NCBI GenBank assembly: GCA_023390055.1
Contig: JAEWDP010000100.1
Coordinates: 1-40,045, forward strand
Reading direction: 5' to 3'
Length of the DNA stretch: 40,045 nucleotides
Source of the DNA: Pseudomonadota bacterium
GTDB taxonomy: Bacteria > Pseudomonadota > Alphaproteobacteria > Rhizobiales > Rhizobiaceae
Made by a program: the position numbers and the translations under genes. Shown here one piece after another: positions 16,576 through 24,435 of the stretch. Numbering within the stretch: position 1 is the stretch's first letter; every line of letters begins with the position of its first letter. The notes under the pieces are model-generated. The model was given only the letters and a program-made list of their open reading frames with translations, was not told where the DNA came from and did no database searches.

Positions 16576-17254
16576 CCGAACGCAACTGGCCGAGGTGTTC
16601 GATTTGCCGAAAGCGCGGCGCCTCGGTCGGTGGCTCGACATGCTCGACGATCCAGGTCAGCGCGTGCGGGATGAAGACCCCGTAACTTCCGGCGGCAATA
16701 GCGGGCACGATATCGGATTTCAGGGAATTTCCGACCATCATTGCGCGTTCAGGACCGTCTGCCACCTTGGAAAAGATGCGCCGGTAGGTGGTCGCACTCT
16801 TGTCGCTGACAATCTCGACCGTGTCGAACAGTTCGCCAAGGCCGGATTGTGCAAGTTTGCGTTCCTGGTCAAAGAGATCGCCCTTTGTGATCAGGACCAG
16901 CAGATAGTCGCCGTTCAGCGCCTTCAAGGTTTCTTCGACGTGCGGCAGCGTTTCAACCGGATGGCGAAGCAACTGTCGACCAATGTCGAGGATTTCCGCA
17001 ATCGTGTTCGCTGGCACCTTTCCCCCGGTAACATCTATTGCCGTTTCGATCATCGACAACGTAAAGCCCTTGATCCCGAAGCCGTAGTGTTCAAGGTTGC
17101 GCTTTTCCGCATCAAGCAGACGTTTTGTAATATCGGCACCTTCCGCGTAGTCGCCGAGAAGTGCAGCAAAATGCTCTTCGGTCAGACGATAATACTGCTC
17201 GTTTTGCCACAGCGTGTCGTCGGCGTCGAAGCCGATGGCGGTAATTGTGCGCAT
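16550..17254 (-). CDS. HAD-superfamily hydrolase
   Basis: Probable phosphatase or haloacid-dehalogenase-like hydrolase of unknown substrate. The ATG at 17252-17254 follows GGAGGTAACCTTC and gives 234 residues. All four HAD motifs are visible: D10-x-D12 in IGFDADDTLW (nucleophile and acid), Thr in LLVLITKGD, Lys in VSDKSATTYRRIF and the acidic motif GNSLKSDIVPAIAAG. A helical cap lies between motifs I and II, which is subclass I-like. The longer open frame to 17302 lacks a better site. Its 3' end overlaps the convergent tag gene by 26 bases. The family is certain; a specific role cannot be given. Confidence 0.9.
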   Translation of the reverse strand: MRTITAIGFDADDTLWQNEQYYRLTEEHFAALLGDYAEGADITKRLLDAEKRNLEHYGFGIKGFTLSMIETAIDVTGGKVPANTIAEILDIGRQLLRHPVETLPHVEETLKALNGDYLLVLITKGDLFDQERKLAQSGLGELFDTVEIVSDKSATTYRRIFSKVADGPERAMMVGNSLKSDIVPAIAAGSYGVFIPHALTWIVEHVEPPTEAPRFRQIEHLGQLRSVIHDIAGV

Positions 17255-17711
17255 GAAGGTTACCTCCGGCTCAGAATATGGTCCGAGGACGCATGTGGGC
17301 AAGTCATGGCGTCATGCCTGCAGCCCGTTTCGTTTTCCTGTTCCTTGCATCCTTGTCTACTGACATTGCATGAACAGCAGTTGCTCCAATGACCAAGTCT
17401 AAACAGCGAAAGTGGAGACCGGGAGGTATGCCACGGTAACATCCTCCACGCAGCCGGTCGACGTTCAGGCGCTAAAAATCGAGTGAAGAAGCCAGTGATT
17501 GTGCACAGAGGGATGAGCTGCACAGAGGGATGAGCTGCACAAATACCGAGCATGTATGATGACGTCGAACTACAAGCAGGCATATCCATAGATGCACATC
17601 TTGTGCTCATCAGTGGCCGGCTTGCACAGGCGTGGTAGTAACCTCGTGTTACGCGCCGCCGCACCGTATTCATTGCGGCGACGCGTTGTTTTCGAACAAT
17701 CGACCCCGTTG
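17255..17711. other. 457-base intergenic region
   Basis: No convincing gene is seen. The leftward frame 17260-17673 encodes a Cys- and Arg-rich sequence unlike any family I know. The notable content is an exact tandem repeat (17504-17540). Near the TRAP permease end is a small stem, TTGTT-TTCG-AACAA, around 17687-17700. Confidence 0.55.
17504..17540. repeat. 17-base exact tandem repeat, 2.2 copies
   Basis: The unit CACAGAGGGATGAGCTG occurs at 17504-17520 and 17521-17537, followed by a further CAC. A local duplication in intergenic DNA; copy number may vary between strains. Confidence 0.85.
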
Positions 17712-19019
17712 TCAGTTTATTCCGAGGATCCAGCGCGGCAGGGACATGGAGAGTTCCGGAATGAAGGTGACGAGGAGAACGACCGGAAGATAGGCTCCGA
17801 GCACAAAGACGAGTGCCGGCTTCATCATGTAGCCGACCTGAGCTTTTCCGATCAGTGCGGCGAAATAGAGGATCGGTGCGGTCGGAGGCGTCACGAGCCC
17901 CATGCCGAGATTGACGGCGACGATTGCTGCAAACTGGACCGGGTGGACGCCGACCTCGAGCATCAGGGGCAGGAGCAGGGGAGAGGCAAGCAGGATGCCG
18001 CTGGCGTCATCCATGAACATCCCGACGACAGCAAGGAAGACGTTTGCCATCAACAACAGGATGATCGGGTTTTCGCTGACCGATAGAAAGACGGACAGCA
18101 TCTGCTGCGGCACATTCTCCATCGTCCATATGCGTGCCAGCATGGAAGCGAAGAAGATCATCAACAGGAGCACCCCGGTGATCTGGCCGGCACGCCAGAA
18201 GACACTGCCAAGCTCACGCCAGTTCATATCCCTGTAGACCCAAAGACCGACCGGGATGGCATAAAGGACTGCCACGGCTGCGGCCTCGGTCGGCGTGGTC
18301 ACACCGCCATAGATGAAGCCCAAGATGATGATAGGCATCAAAAGAGCCAGGGTCGCGTGGCGCATCTTGCCAAAAAACTCGATCGCCACCTGGCGAACCG
18401 GGGCGGGTGGTGGGCGCTGGATCGGCATGTTTCGGGTCAAGACAATGTTCCAGAAACCGAACAGGACGATCAGGATGAAAGCCGGGAAGATCGGAGCAAG
18501 GAAGCAGGCGAGAATGGACGTGTTCGTCACCCAGCCAAACAGGATCATGGAAGCGCTCGGCGGGATGAGGAGTGCAAGCACCGCCGATACCGCAACGAGC
18601 GTCGAAGCATATGCGCGATCATAGCCCCGCTCCACCATGCGCGGCACCATGATTGTTCCAATCGCTGCCACCGCGGACGATGCCATTCCCGAAATGGCAC
18701 CAAAGATTCCGGTCGTAATTATTACCACGCCGCCGAGGCCGAGCCTTGTGCGCCCGAAAATGGAATCGGCTGCAGCGATCAGCCGCTTTGCGATGCCGCC
18801 CTGGCTCATGAGGCCGCCTGCAAGGATGAAGAGCGGGATTGCCACGATCACGAGCGAACTGACCTTGGCGTAACCGGTGCCAATCAGAAATGCGGGCGTG
18901 CCATAATCACCGAATGTCATCAACACAAGGACCGCGCCGGCAAAGCAAAGCGGCACGGGCACACCGACGATGAGGAGCCCTGTAAGGAGAAGCGCATCAA
19001 GCGCGACAAGCATGCTCAT
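17712..19019 (-). CDS. TRAP transporter large permease (DctM type), second system
   Basis: Large membrane subunit of the TRAP system divergent from the DeoR gene. The ATG at 19017-19019 overlaps the small-permease stop (ATGA), giving 435 residues. The longer open frame to 19124 lies inside the small-permease gene and was not used. DctM motifs include GIFGAISGMASSAVAAIGT, LLIPPSASMILFG, PTEAAAVAVLYA and the C-terminal LGMGLVTPPTAPILYFAA. The protein is hydrophobic throughout, with about twelve spans. It is the last gene of a leftward P-Q-M operon. It is not a close copy of the TRAP permease at 9176-10483 and belongs to a different solute branch. Confidence 0.94.
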   Translation of the reverse strand: MSMLVALDALLLTGLLIVGVPVPLCFAGAVLVLMTFGDYGTPAFLIGTGYAKVSSLVIVAIPLFILAGGLMSQGGIAKRLIAAADSIFGRTRLGLGGVVIITTGIFGAISGMASSAVAAIGTIMVPRMVERGYDRAYASTLVAVSAVLALLIPPSASMILFGWVTNTSILACFLAPIFPAFILIVLFGFWNIVLTRNMPIQRPPPAPVRQVAIEFFGKMRHATLALLMPIIILGFIYGGVTTPTEAAAVAVLYAIPVGLWVYRDMNWRELGSVFWRAGQITGVLLLMIFFASMLARIWTMENVPQQMLSVFLSVSENPIILLLMANVFLAVVGMFMDDASGILLASPLLLPLMLEVGVHPVQFAAIVAVNLGMGLVTPPTAPILYFAALIGKAQVGYMMKPALVFVLGAYLPVVLLVTFIPELSMSLPRWILGIN

Positions 19020-19564
19020 TTCTGTCGGTCTCCGGCTATGAAATTGCGCACCATGCTGCCGGCCTCGACAATCCAGTAGATGGTCATGAGCGTCAGGCAG
19101 ATCGGCATGATCACGTGCACCCATGCGAGTACAATGCCGGTATCTCTCGATACGCTGCCGCGATTGAGCGAGAATGCGAAATAGTCCCAGGCCCAGACTG
19201 CCATCCAGGCAGCGATGATGACCGTCAGAAGCGATGAAAACACCTTGACGCCATATTTTGCCCTTTCGCTGAGCGATAAAAGGTCAACGAGGCTGGCCGA
19301 GATATGGCCACGCTCCCATGCCCCATGTGACGAACCAATGAAATACATCCACACGGCTGCGAAACAGGCAAGTTCCTCGATCCCGAGAATACTGATACCC
19401 AGCACGTAACGGGTGAAAACCTGAAGACACACGAGAAGTGTCACGGCGATACCGGTCACGACGAGCAGCACGCGCTGGGCATAAAGCTTGGCATTCCAGA
19501 TCGAAAGTGCGGTTCCTGTAAGCCAGGCCGGCGTGTTGACGGGGCTCAATTCTTGTTCGGACAT
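19016..19564 (-). CDS. TRAP transporter small permease (DctQ type), second system
   Basis: Small membrane subunit of the second TRAP system. The ATG at 19562-19564 follows AAAGGTGAT and gives 182 residues with four predicted spans. Family features are VLLVVTGIAVTLLVCLQVFT, RYVLGISILGIEELACFAAV, and SSHGAWERGHISASLVDLL, matching the DctQ-type AHREGHI region. The stop overlaps the large-permease ATG. A 107-base gap with a strong hairpin separates it from the binding-protein gene. Confidence 0.91.
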   Translation of the reverse strand: MSEQELSPVNTPAWLTGTALSIWNAKLYAQRVLLVVTGIAVTLLVCLQVFTRYVLGISILGIEELACFAAVWMYFIGSSHGAWERGHISASLVDLLSLSERAKYGVKVFSSLLTVIIAAWMAVWAWDYFAFSLNRGSVSRDTGIVLAWVHVIMPICLTLMTIYWIVEAGSMVRNFIAGDRQK

Positions 19565-19625
19565 GGAGATCACCTTTAAAAGCCCTCCGGTTGCGCACAC
19601 CATCCGGGGCTTCCTGTCAGAGAAG

Positions 19626-19651
19626 GTCTCCGGGAAACCGATCCCGGAGAC
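19626..19651 (-). promoter_or_regulatory. Intercistronic hairpin between TRAP binding-protein and small-permease genes
   Basis: GTCTCCGGGA and TCCCGGAGAC form a perfect 10-base stem with a 6-base loop (AACCGA), 20 bases past the binding-protein stop. There is no T-run, so a 3' stabiliser or partial attenuator that lowers permease relative to binding-protein expression is more likely than a full terminator. Confidence 0.65.
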
Positions 19652-19671
19652 GAAACGCGATCTTAAGGGGA

Positions 19672-20670
19672 TTATTCCAGACCCAGGCCCGCCTTGAGCT
19701 GGGCATAGCCTTCTTCACCAAGCTCGTCTGCAATTTTCGGCCACACCTCGGAACGTGCCACATCGGCGAGCCCCTCAAGCGTCGCGTCATCGAAGGTGAC
19801 GACATTCGCGCCGGCCTTGCGCAGTTCTTCCAGAGCTTCTTCGTCCGCTGCTTTCACCTCAAGCCAGCGCTTGGCGGAAATCTCCTGGACCGTATCCTGC
19901 AGGATCTTCCGGTCTTCGTCTGAAAGCTTCGCGAGGCTGTCATCGGAAATCAGGAACCAGTTTGCTTCGAAGTGGTCGTTGAACTGAACCCAGGTCTTGG
20001 TGATGTCCTTGAAGCTCTCCAGAGCCATTGCCGGTGTGCCGCCGACCTGACCGTCGACGATGCCCGTCTGCATGCCGGTATAAAGCTCCGCCCAGGGCAG
20101 GGTACCGGTGCTGTAGCCGAAGCGTTCCATCAGGGCCTGGTGTGTGGCGCCGCCTGGCCAGACGCGAACCTTCAGATTGTGCTTGGCGTCGGGATTGCCC
20201 GGGTCGGTGACCTCCTTGGTGAAGCCTGCCCCACCCATGCCTTCGCCGTAGACACCGAGAATAGAGATGTTCTGGGCGTTTGTTGCACCATTGATGATTT
20301 CAAAAACGGCACCGCCTGGCTTGTGCATCTCTTCAGCGCTTGCGTAGTTCGTGAAGGCGTACGGGAACCAGGTGATGGCAACACGCTTGTCATCGAGTGC
20401 GGGAACCGGTTGCAGTGCCATGTCGACAACGCCCTGGATCATCTGTTCATAGACTTCGGTGTAGTCGCCAAGCTGATCAGAGGGATAGATCTTGATCGAA
20501 ACGCGGCCGTCTGTGCGTGCCTCGATCTCCTTGGCAAGCTCTTGAGCTGCCTGTTCACCAGGCGAACCGGGATGTTTCAGTGTGGAAAGACGCAGTGTTT
20601 CTGCGTGAGCAGCGCTGCTGAGCAGGGCTGCAATGCCTGCTGCGGCGAGCAGGCGGACGGAAATGGTCAT
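19672..20670 (-). CDS. TRAP transporter substrate-binding protein (DctP type), second system
   Basis: Periplasmic solute receptor. The ATG at 20668-20670 follows GGAGGTTTCG and opens a signal peptide (MTISVRLLAAAGIAALLSSA, cleavage after AHA); 332 residues result. Another ATG four codons upstream is possible. DctP features include ELAKEIEARTDGRVSIKIYP, MIQGVVDMALQPV and the carboxylate-anchoring Arg in NLKVRVWPGG. The motif YTGMQTGIVDGQVGGTPAM contains the VDG segment. The promoter upstream carries DeoR-type operators, so expression should follow the divergent flavoprotein operon. The ligand is probably an organic acid or a polyhydroxy acid. Confidence 0.93.
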   Translation of the reverse strand: MTISVRLLAAAGIAALLSSAAHAETLRLSTLKHPGSPGEQAAQELAKEIEARTDGRVSIKIYPSDQLGDYTEVYEQMIQGVVDMALQPVPALDDKRVAITWFPYAFTNYASAEEMHKPGGAVFEIINGATNAQNISILGVYGEGMGGAGFTKEVTDPGNPDAKHNLKVRVWPGGATHQALMERFGYSTGTLPWAELYTGMQTGIVDGQVGGTPAMALESFKDITKTWVQFNDHFEANWFLISDDSLAKLSDEDRKILQDTVQEISAKRWLEVKAADEEALEELRKAGANVVTFDDATLEGLADVARSEVWPKIADELGEEGYAQLKAGLGLE

Positions 20671-20717
20671 CGAAACCTCCATTCGGACACGAGAAATGCT
20701 GAAAGACCTACGGGACC

Positions 20718-20771
20718 CTCCCGTTCGGCCAGTCATCTCTAATTGAATGCCCATATGGTCAAATATGTCAA
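20718..20771 (-). promoter_or_regulatory. Promoter and DeoR-type operators of the TRAP operon
   Basis: On the leftward strand a TTGACA -35 (20766-20771) is followed by four bases, then the palindrome-like TGACCATATGGGCA (20748-20761), then TTCAAT (20742-20747) as -10 with an 18-base spacer. A weaker copy with core CCGTTCGG lies at 20718-20731, just past the expected start point. The same design is seen at 21688-21744. Confidence 0.6.
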
Positions 20772-20787
20772 CTGTTCTTATTAAACT

Positions 20788-20801
20788 TGACCGTTCGTGT
20801 G
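20788..20801 (+). promoter_or_regulatory. Half operator before the DeoR gene
   Basis: TGACCGTTCG followed by TGTG matches the first 10 bases of the operator TGACCGTTCGGTCA at 21698-21711. It overlaps a TTGACC hexamer (20787-20792), a possible -35 for the DeoR gene, which would allow autoregulation. Confidence 0.4.
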
Positions 20802-20850
20802 GAGAAGATCCAAGATATGCGTCCAAGTGGTTTGGAAGCAGAAGGTCTTT

Positions 20851-21645
20851 ATGGAACACGAAGAAACATGCGAACGGATGTCAGTAAAGGCGCGGCAGTC
20901 CGCGATCATGGAGCGCATCGGTCGCGATGGTCGTGCAATGGTCATCGATCTGGCAGAGTGGCTCGGAGCATCGCGGGAGACCGTGCGACGGGACCTCACA
21001 TCGCTTGCGGAAAAGGGCTTGTTGCGCAAGGTTCATGGTGGTGCCGTAAGGCTTCAATCCGCACTCGAGGACCCATTTGGAGCAAGACTTGAGCTCAATC
21101 GAGAAGCGAAACGCCGGATAGGGCAAAAGGCTGCAGAGCTCTTTGATGCGGGGGACAGCCTGCTGGTCGATTCTGGCTCAACCACCATTTTGTTCGCAGA
21201 AGCCCTTGCCGAAAAAAGTGGTGTGACCGTCATTACCAATTCCCAGTATGTGGCGCATGCCGCATCGAGAGGGCCTGGCGAAAACAGTGTCTTTCTGCTC
21301 GGCGGGCAATATCATCATGAAGGTGCAGAAACCCTTGGGCCAATAACCAACGATCAGATCCAGATGCTGAGCACCGATCATACCGTGCTCACGGTCGGCG
21401 CGATCGATGGTGCCGGACGCTTCATGGATTTCGTTGCGGATGCGGCTTATACAGCGCGCGCCATGATGAGCAGGGCACGTCAGGTGACCGTCCTGGTTGA
21501 TTCTTCCAAGCTCGAAAAGACCGCACTGATCCAGGTTTGCGCTGCACATCAGGTGTCGCGTGTGGTCACGGATGCGACGCCTCCACCAGCTGTCCTGACC
21601 AGTCTCCAGGCAGCCGGAGTTGAAGTCATCATAGCCGGTTCATGA
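20851..21645 (+). CDS. DeoR/GlpR-family transcriptional regulator
   Basis: Predicted repressor of the flanking TRAP and flavoprotein/kinase operons, released by a phosphorylated sugar or polyol intermediate. The ATG at 20851 has GAAGG five bases upstream (264 residues); a GTG/ATG-type start further upstream at 20797 is open but less likely. The N-terminal DeoR helix-turn-helix is at about 28-52 (VIDLAEWLGASRETVRRDLT), followed by the hallmark LLRKVHGGAV. The DeoRC sensor domain contains LLVDSGSTTILFAEAL, VTVITNSQYVA and VLLGG-like FLLGGQYHHEGAETLGP. It ends with VLVDSSKLEKTALIQVC and VVTDA. GlpR is a relative, matching the glycerol-kinase-like enzyme of the operon. Confidence 0.93.
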   Translation: MEHEETCERMSVKARQSAIMERIGRDGRAMVIDLAEWLGASRETVRRDLTSLAEKGLLRKVHGGAVRLQSALEDPFGARLELNREAKRRIGQKAAELFDAGDSLLVDSGSTTILFAEALAEKSGVTVITNSQYVAHAASRGPGENSVFLLGGQYHHEGAETLGPITNDQIQMLSTDHTVLTVGAIDGAGRFMDFVADAAYTARAMMSRARQVTVLVDSSKLEKTALIQVCAAHQVSRVVTDATPPPAVLTSLQAAGVEVIIAGS

Positions 21646-21687
21646 ACGGAGCCGCGATCTGTTGGCAGACAGTTGCCATGATCGCCA

Positions 21688-21744
21688 TTGACACGTATGA
21701 CCGTTCGGTCAATAGATAGGGCAAATTTAATGACCGTATGGTCA
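21688..21744 (+). promoter_or_regulatory. Promoter and twin DeoR-type operators of the flavoprotein/kinase operon
   Basis: TTGACA (21688-21693) is followed by four bases, then the perfect-arm operator TGACCGTTCGGTCA (21698-21711), then ATAGAT (21712-21717) as a -10 with an 18-base spacer. A second operator, TGACCGTATGGTCA, lies at 21731-21744, about +7 to +20. A bound repressor would cover both promoter spacer and start point. The spacing matches the divergent TRAP promoter at 20718-20771. Confidence 0.65.
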
Positions 21745-21769
21745 AATTGTCGAAGGTTCCACTGCGATC

Positions 21770-23047
21770 ATGACCTCAATCTATCGTACCGAAACGGCAA
21801 TTGTCGGGGCCGGCATTGTTGGTCTTTCTTGCGCGCTGAGCCTTGCTGCTTTAGGCCGCGACGTCCTCCTGATCGATCCGGAAGTGCCAGGCTCTGGAGC
21901 TTCATATGGAAATGCGGCGTCAATTTCGCCGCATGCCATCACTCCCGTCGGTTCTCCAGCCGTGTTGCGCAGTCTGCCTGATCTTTTATTCAACCGCGAA
22001 AGCCCATTGTCGATACGCCTGCCTTATGTCCCGCAGTTACTGCCATGGCTTGCGCGATTTGCGCTTCAATCACTGCCAAAGGCGTATGAGCACAATCTTC
22101 ACGTCATGGCGGACCTTCAGACCCGTTCACTTGCCGCCTGGCGTGAAATGGCAGGCCTGGCGGAGATCGCGGATCTCTTCGTCGAGCGTGGCGTGCTCTA
22201 TACATATCCCGACGAGGCGTCGTTCAATGCGGCGCAGGAAGCCGTGGCGTTACGCCTTCGCTATGGTATTCCACAGGATGTTCTCAGTGCAGACGAAGTG
22301 AGCGCGCTTGAGCCCAATCTTCCAGCCTGTGCGGGTGCAGTTCACCATGTCGGCAGTATCCATCTTGATGATCCGGGACTTGCCACCGCACGCATGGCGG
22401 AAGCTGCCCGCAAGATGGGCGCTTTGGTGCTTGCCGAGCAGGTAAAGGGGTTCACGCGCGAAACATCGGGTGTCCGGTTGCAGGCAGGAGACCAGACCGT
22501 TTTGGCCAAACACGTGGTTATTGCGACGGGCGCACATGCGGCAGGATTGGCCCGCATGGCCGGCGACCGCATCCCGCTCGTTGCCCATCGCGGCTACCAC
22601 ATTGAATTCGATATGGACGACGTTCCTGTCTCGCGGCCTGTTCATCGCACGCAGCTGGGTTACTACATGACCCCGCTTAGCGGCCGACTGAGGGCAGCGG
22701 GAACGGTCGAACTTGCTTCCAACGACGCTGCCGCATCCGAGCACCGGTTCGCGCAGATCGAGCGCGGCGTACGCGCCACATTCCCTGGCATGCCGCCTGT
22801 TGCGCGTCGCTGGATGGGTCTTCGCCCGGCTCTTCCCGATTCACTCCCCGTCATTGGACCCTCAAGCGGTGGTGCTGACGTCCTTTATGCATTCGGTCAT
22901 GGCCACGTCGGTCTGACTTTGGGACCTGTAACGGGCAGGCTTATCCACGCACTTGTTGCAGGCACGACGCCTGAAGTCTCATTGCAGAATTTTTCACCGC
23001 GTCGGTTCGGCATTCTGGCAGGTCGCGGGCGCGAAAGGTCGCGGTGA
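21770..23047 (+). CDS. FAD-dependent oxidoreductase, DadA/D-amino-acid dehydrogenase-like
   Basis: Flavoprotein of the DAO superfamily that probably oxidises a C-N or C-O bond of the imported substrate or an intermediate. The 425 residues begin with the FAD-binding dinucleotide fold (TAIVGAGIVGLSCALSLAAL, acidic end LIDPE). The DadA-like segment GSGASYGNAASISPHAITPV follows, where DadA has GNAGQ/NA-type flavin contacts. C-terminal motifs are WMGLRPALPDSLPVIGPS and GHGHVGLTLGPVTGRLI. It is the first gene after the DeoR-controlled promoter. The ribosome site is weak (GAAGG 13 bases upstream). Its stop overlaps the next start. It resembles the beta subunits of opine oxidase and D-hydroxyproline dehydrogenase. 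The substrate is not readable. Confidence 0.87.
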   Translation: MTSIYRTETAIVGAGIVGLSCALSLAALGRDVLLIDPEVPGSGASYGNAASISPHAITPVGSPAVLRSLPDLLFNRESPLSIRLPYVPQLLPWLARFALQSLPKAYEHNLHVMADLQTRSLAAWREMAGLAEIADLFVERGVLYTYPDEASFNAAQEAVALRLRYGIPQDVLSADEVSALEPNLPACAGAVHHVGSIHLDDPGLATARMAEAARKMGALVLAEQVKGFTRETSGVRLQAGDQTVLAKHVVIATGAHAAGLARMAGDRIPLVAHRGYHIEFDMDDVPVSRPVHRTQLGYYMTPLSGRLRAAGTVELASNDAAASEHRFAQIERGVRATFPGMPPVARRWMGLRPALPDSLPVIGPSSGGADVLYAFGHGHVGLTLGPVTGRLIHALVAGTTPEVSLQNFSPRRFGILAGRGRERSR

Positions 23048-24435
23048 TGGCCGACGCATTCGACGTTGCGGTGGTCGGCGGTGGCGTGGTCGGTTGCGCT
23101 GTGGCACGCCGCTTTGCGATGGCCGGCGCAAAAACGATCCTTCTGGAAAGGGCGCCAGATATTCTGGCCGGTGCCAGCAAGGGCAACAGTGCACTTCTTC
23201 ATACCGGCTTCGATGCGCCGAAAGGAAGTCTCGAACTGGCATGCATGCAAAAGGGTTATGCCGAGTATCTTGAGATACATGCGCGGCTGAACCTCCCGAT
23301 CCTTGAAAGCGGCGCCATGGTCGTTGCCTGGACGGCGCAGGAAGAAGCCTCGCTTGACGGTATTCTCAACCACGCCCATGACAATGACGTGAGAGATGCC
23401 CGTCTGCTCTCCTGCAAGGAAGCCCTCGCGCGCGAGCCACAACTGTCGCAAATGCTGCGTTCCGCAGTGCTTGTGCCGGGTGAATATGTCATCGATCCGT
23501 GGTCGGCACCTCTCGCCTATCTGACGCAGGCCGTTGAAAACGGTGCGGAAATGCGGTTCGGCGCAGAGGTCACGAGCGGTCATTTCGATGGCAGTCACTG
23601 GCATATCCAGACGAATGCCGACCCGATCACTACTCGGGCTGTCGTGAATTGTGCAGGTCTTTTCGGCGACAGGCTGGAAGAACGGCTTTTGGGAAAAAGC
23701 GCCTTCTCGATTCGTCCCCGCAAGGGGCAGTTTGTCGTCTTCGACAAGGCGGCAAGACGTCACTTGTCATCGATTATCCTTCCGGTCCCGACCGAGCGGA
23801 CGAAGGGTATCGTCCTTTGCCCGACCATATTTGGAAACATCCTTGTCGGGCCGACAGCCGAAGAGCAGGAGGATCGCGAAGATGCCTCCGTTGACGGCGA
23901 TATCTTGCAACAGCTCGTTCAGCGTGCTGTCGAGATGATGCCCGCCTTACGCGACATGCCGGTGACGGCGACCTATGCTGGTCTTCGTCCTGCAACCGAG
24001 ACGAAGGAATATCGGGTTTGGTCTGATCCGACAAAGCGCTGGATCACATTGGGGGGTATCCGTTCCACGGGTCTTACCGCATCGCTGGGCTTGGCTGCCC
24101 ATGCATTGCATCTTCACGAAGCATTTGGAGATCCGCCCTTGGTTGCGCCGGCGGAGCCGAGCTGGCCGAAAGTACCAAATCTTGCCGAACATCTGCCGCG
24201 CGACTGGCAGGCAAATGGGCACGGAGAAATCATCTGCCATTGCGAACTGGTGACGCGGCGTGAAATCGAGGCCGCCCTTGGAGGTGCAGTGCCAGCCGGC
24301 GATGTAGGAGGGTTGAAGCGGCGAACCAGAGCCGGCATGGGGCGTTGCCAGGGATTTTATTGCCAGGGTCGCATCGCGCAACTGTCCAGAGGACGCTTCA
24401 ATGCCCCGTTTGCGACGGAGCCCGGTGATGAGTAA
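23047..24435 (+). CDS. GlpA-like FAD oxidoreductase with C-terminal [2Fe-2S] (BFD) domain
   Basis: Flavoprotein dehydrogenase of the glycerol-3-phosphate/L-2-hydroxyglutarate oxidase group. The ATG at 23047 overlaps the previous stop (TGATG); a GTG three bases earlier is an alternative. The 462 residues start with DVAVVGGGVVGCAVARRFAM (GxGxxG) and contain NSALLHTGFDAP, the substrate-site stretch seen in GlpA and LhgO. The domain closes with TYAGLRPATETKEYRV and GGIRSTGLTASLGLA. A BFD-like domain follows with C397-x-C399 and C434-x4-C439, the usual four ligands of a [2Fe-2S] centre. Anaerobic GlpA shares this two-part design. Electrons may pass to the next gene product. The domain calls are firm; the substrate is unknown. 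Confidence 0.9.
   Translation: MADAFDVAVVGGGVVGCAVARRFAMAGAKTILLERAPDILAGASKGNSALLHTGFDAPKGSLELACMQKGYAEYLEIHARLNLPILESGAMVVAWTAQEEASLDGILNHAHDNDVRDARLLSCKEALAREPQLSQMLRSAVLVPGEYVIDPWSAPLAYLTQAVENGAEMRFGAEVTSGHFDGSHWHIQTNADPITTRAVVNCAGLFGDRLEERLLGKSAFSIRPRKGQFVVFDKAARRHLSSIILPVPTERTKGIVLCPTIFGNILVGPTAEEQEDREDASVDGDILQQLVQRAVEMMPALRDMPVTATYAGLRPATETKEYRVWSDPTKRWITLGGIRSTGLTASLGLAAHALHLHEAFGDPPLVAPAEPSWPKVPNLAEHLPRDWQANGHGEIICHCELVTRREIEAALGGAVPAGDVGGLKRRTRAGMGRCQGFYCQGRIAQLSRGRFNAPFATEPGDE

Noticed and set aside
16430..17392. A 320-codon rightward frame across the HAD gene
   Set aside because: It is the complement of a HAD gene that has all four motifs and a strong ribosome site.
18357..19079. 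A 240-codon rightward frame opposite the TRAP permease
   Set aside because: Highly charged, low-complexity product that is the mirror of hydrophobic membrane spans.
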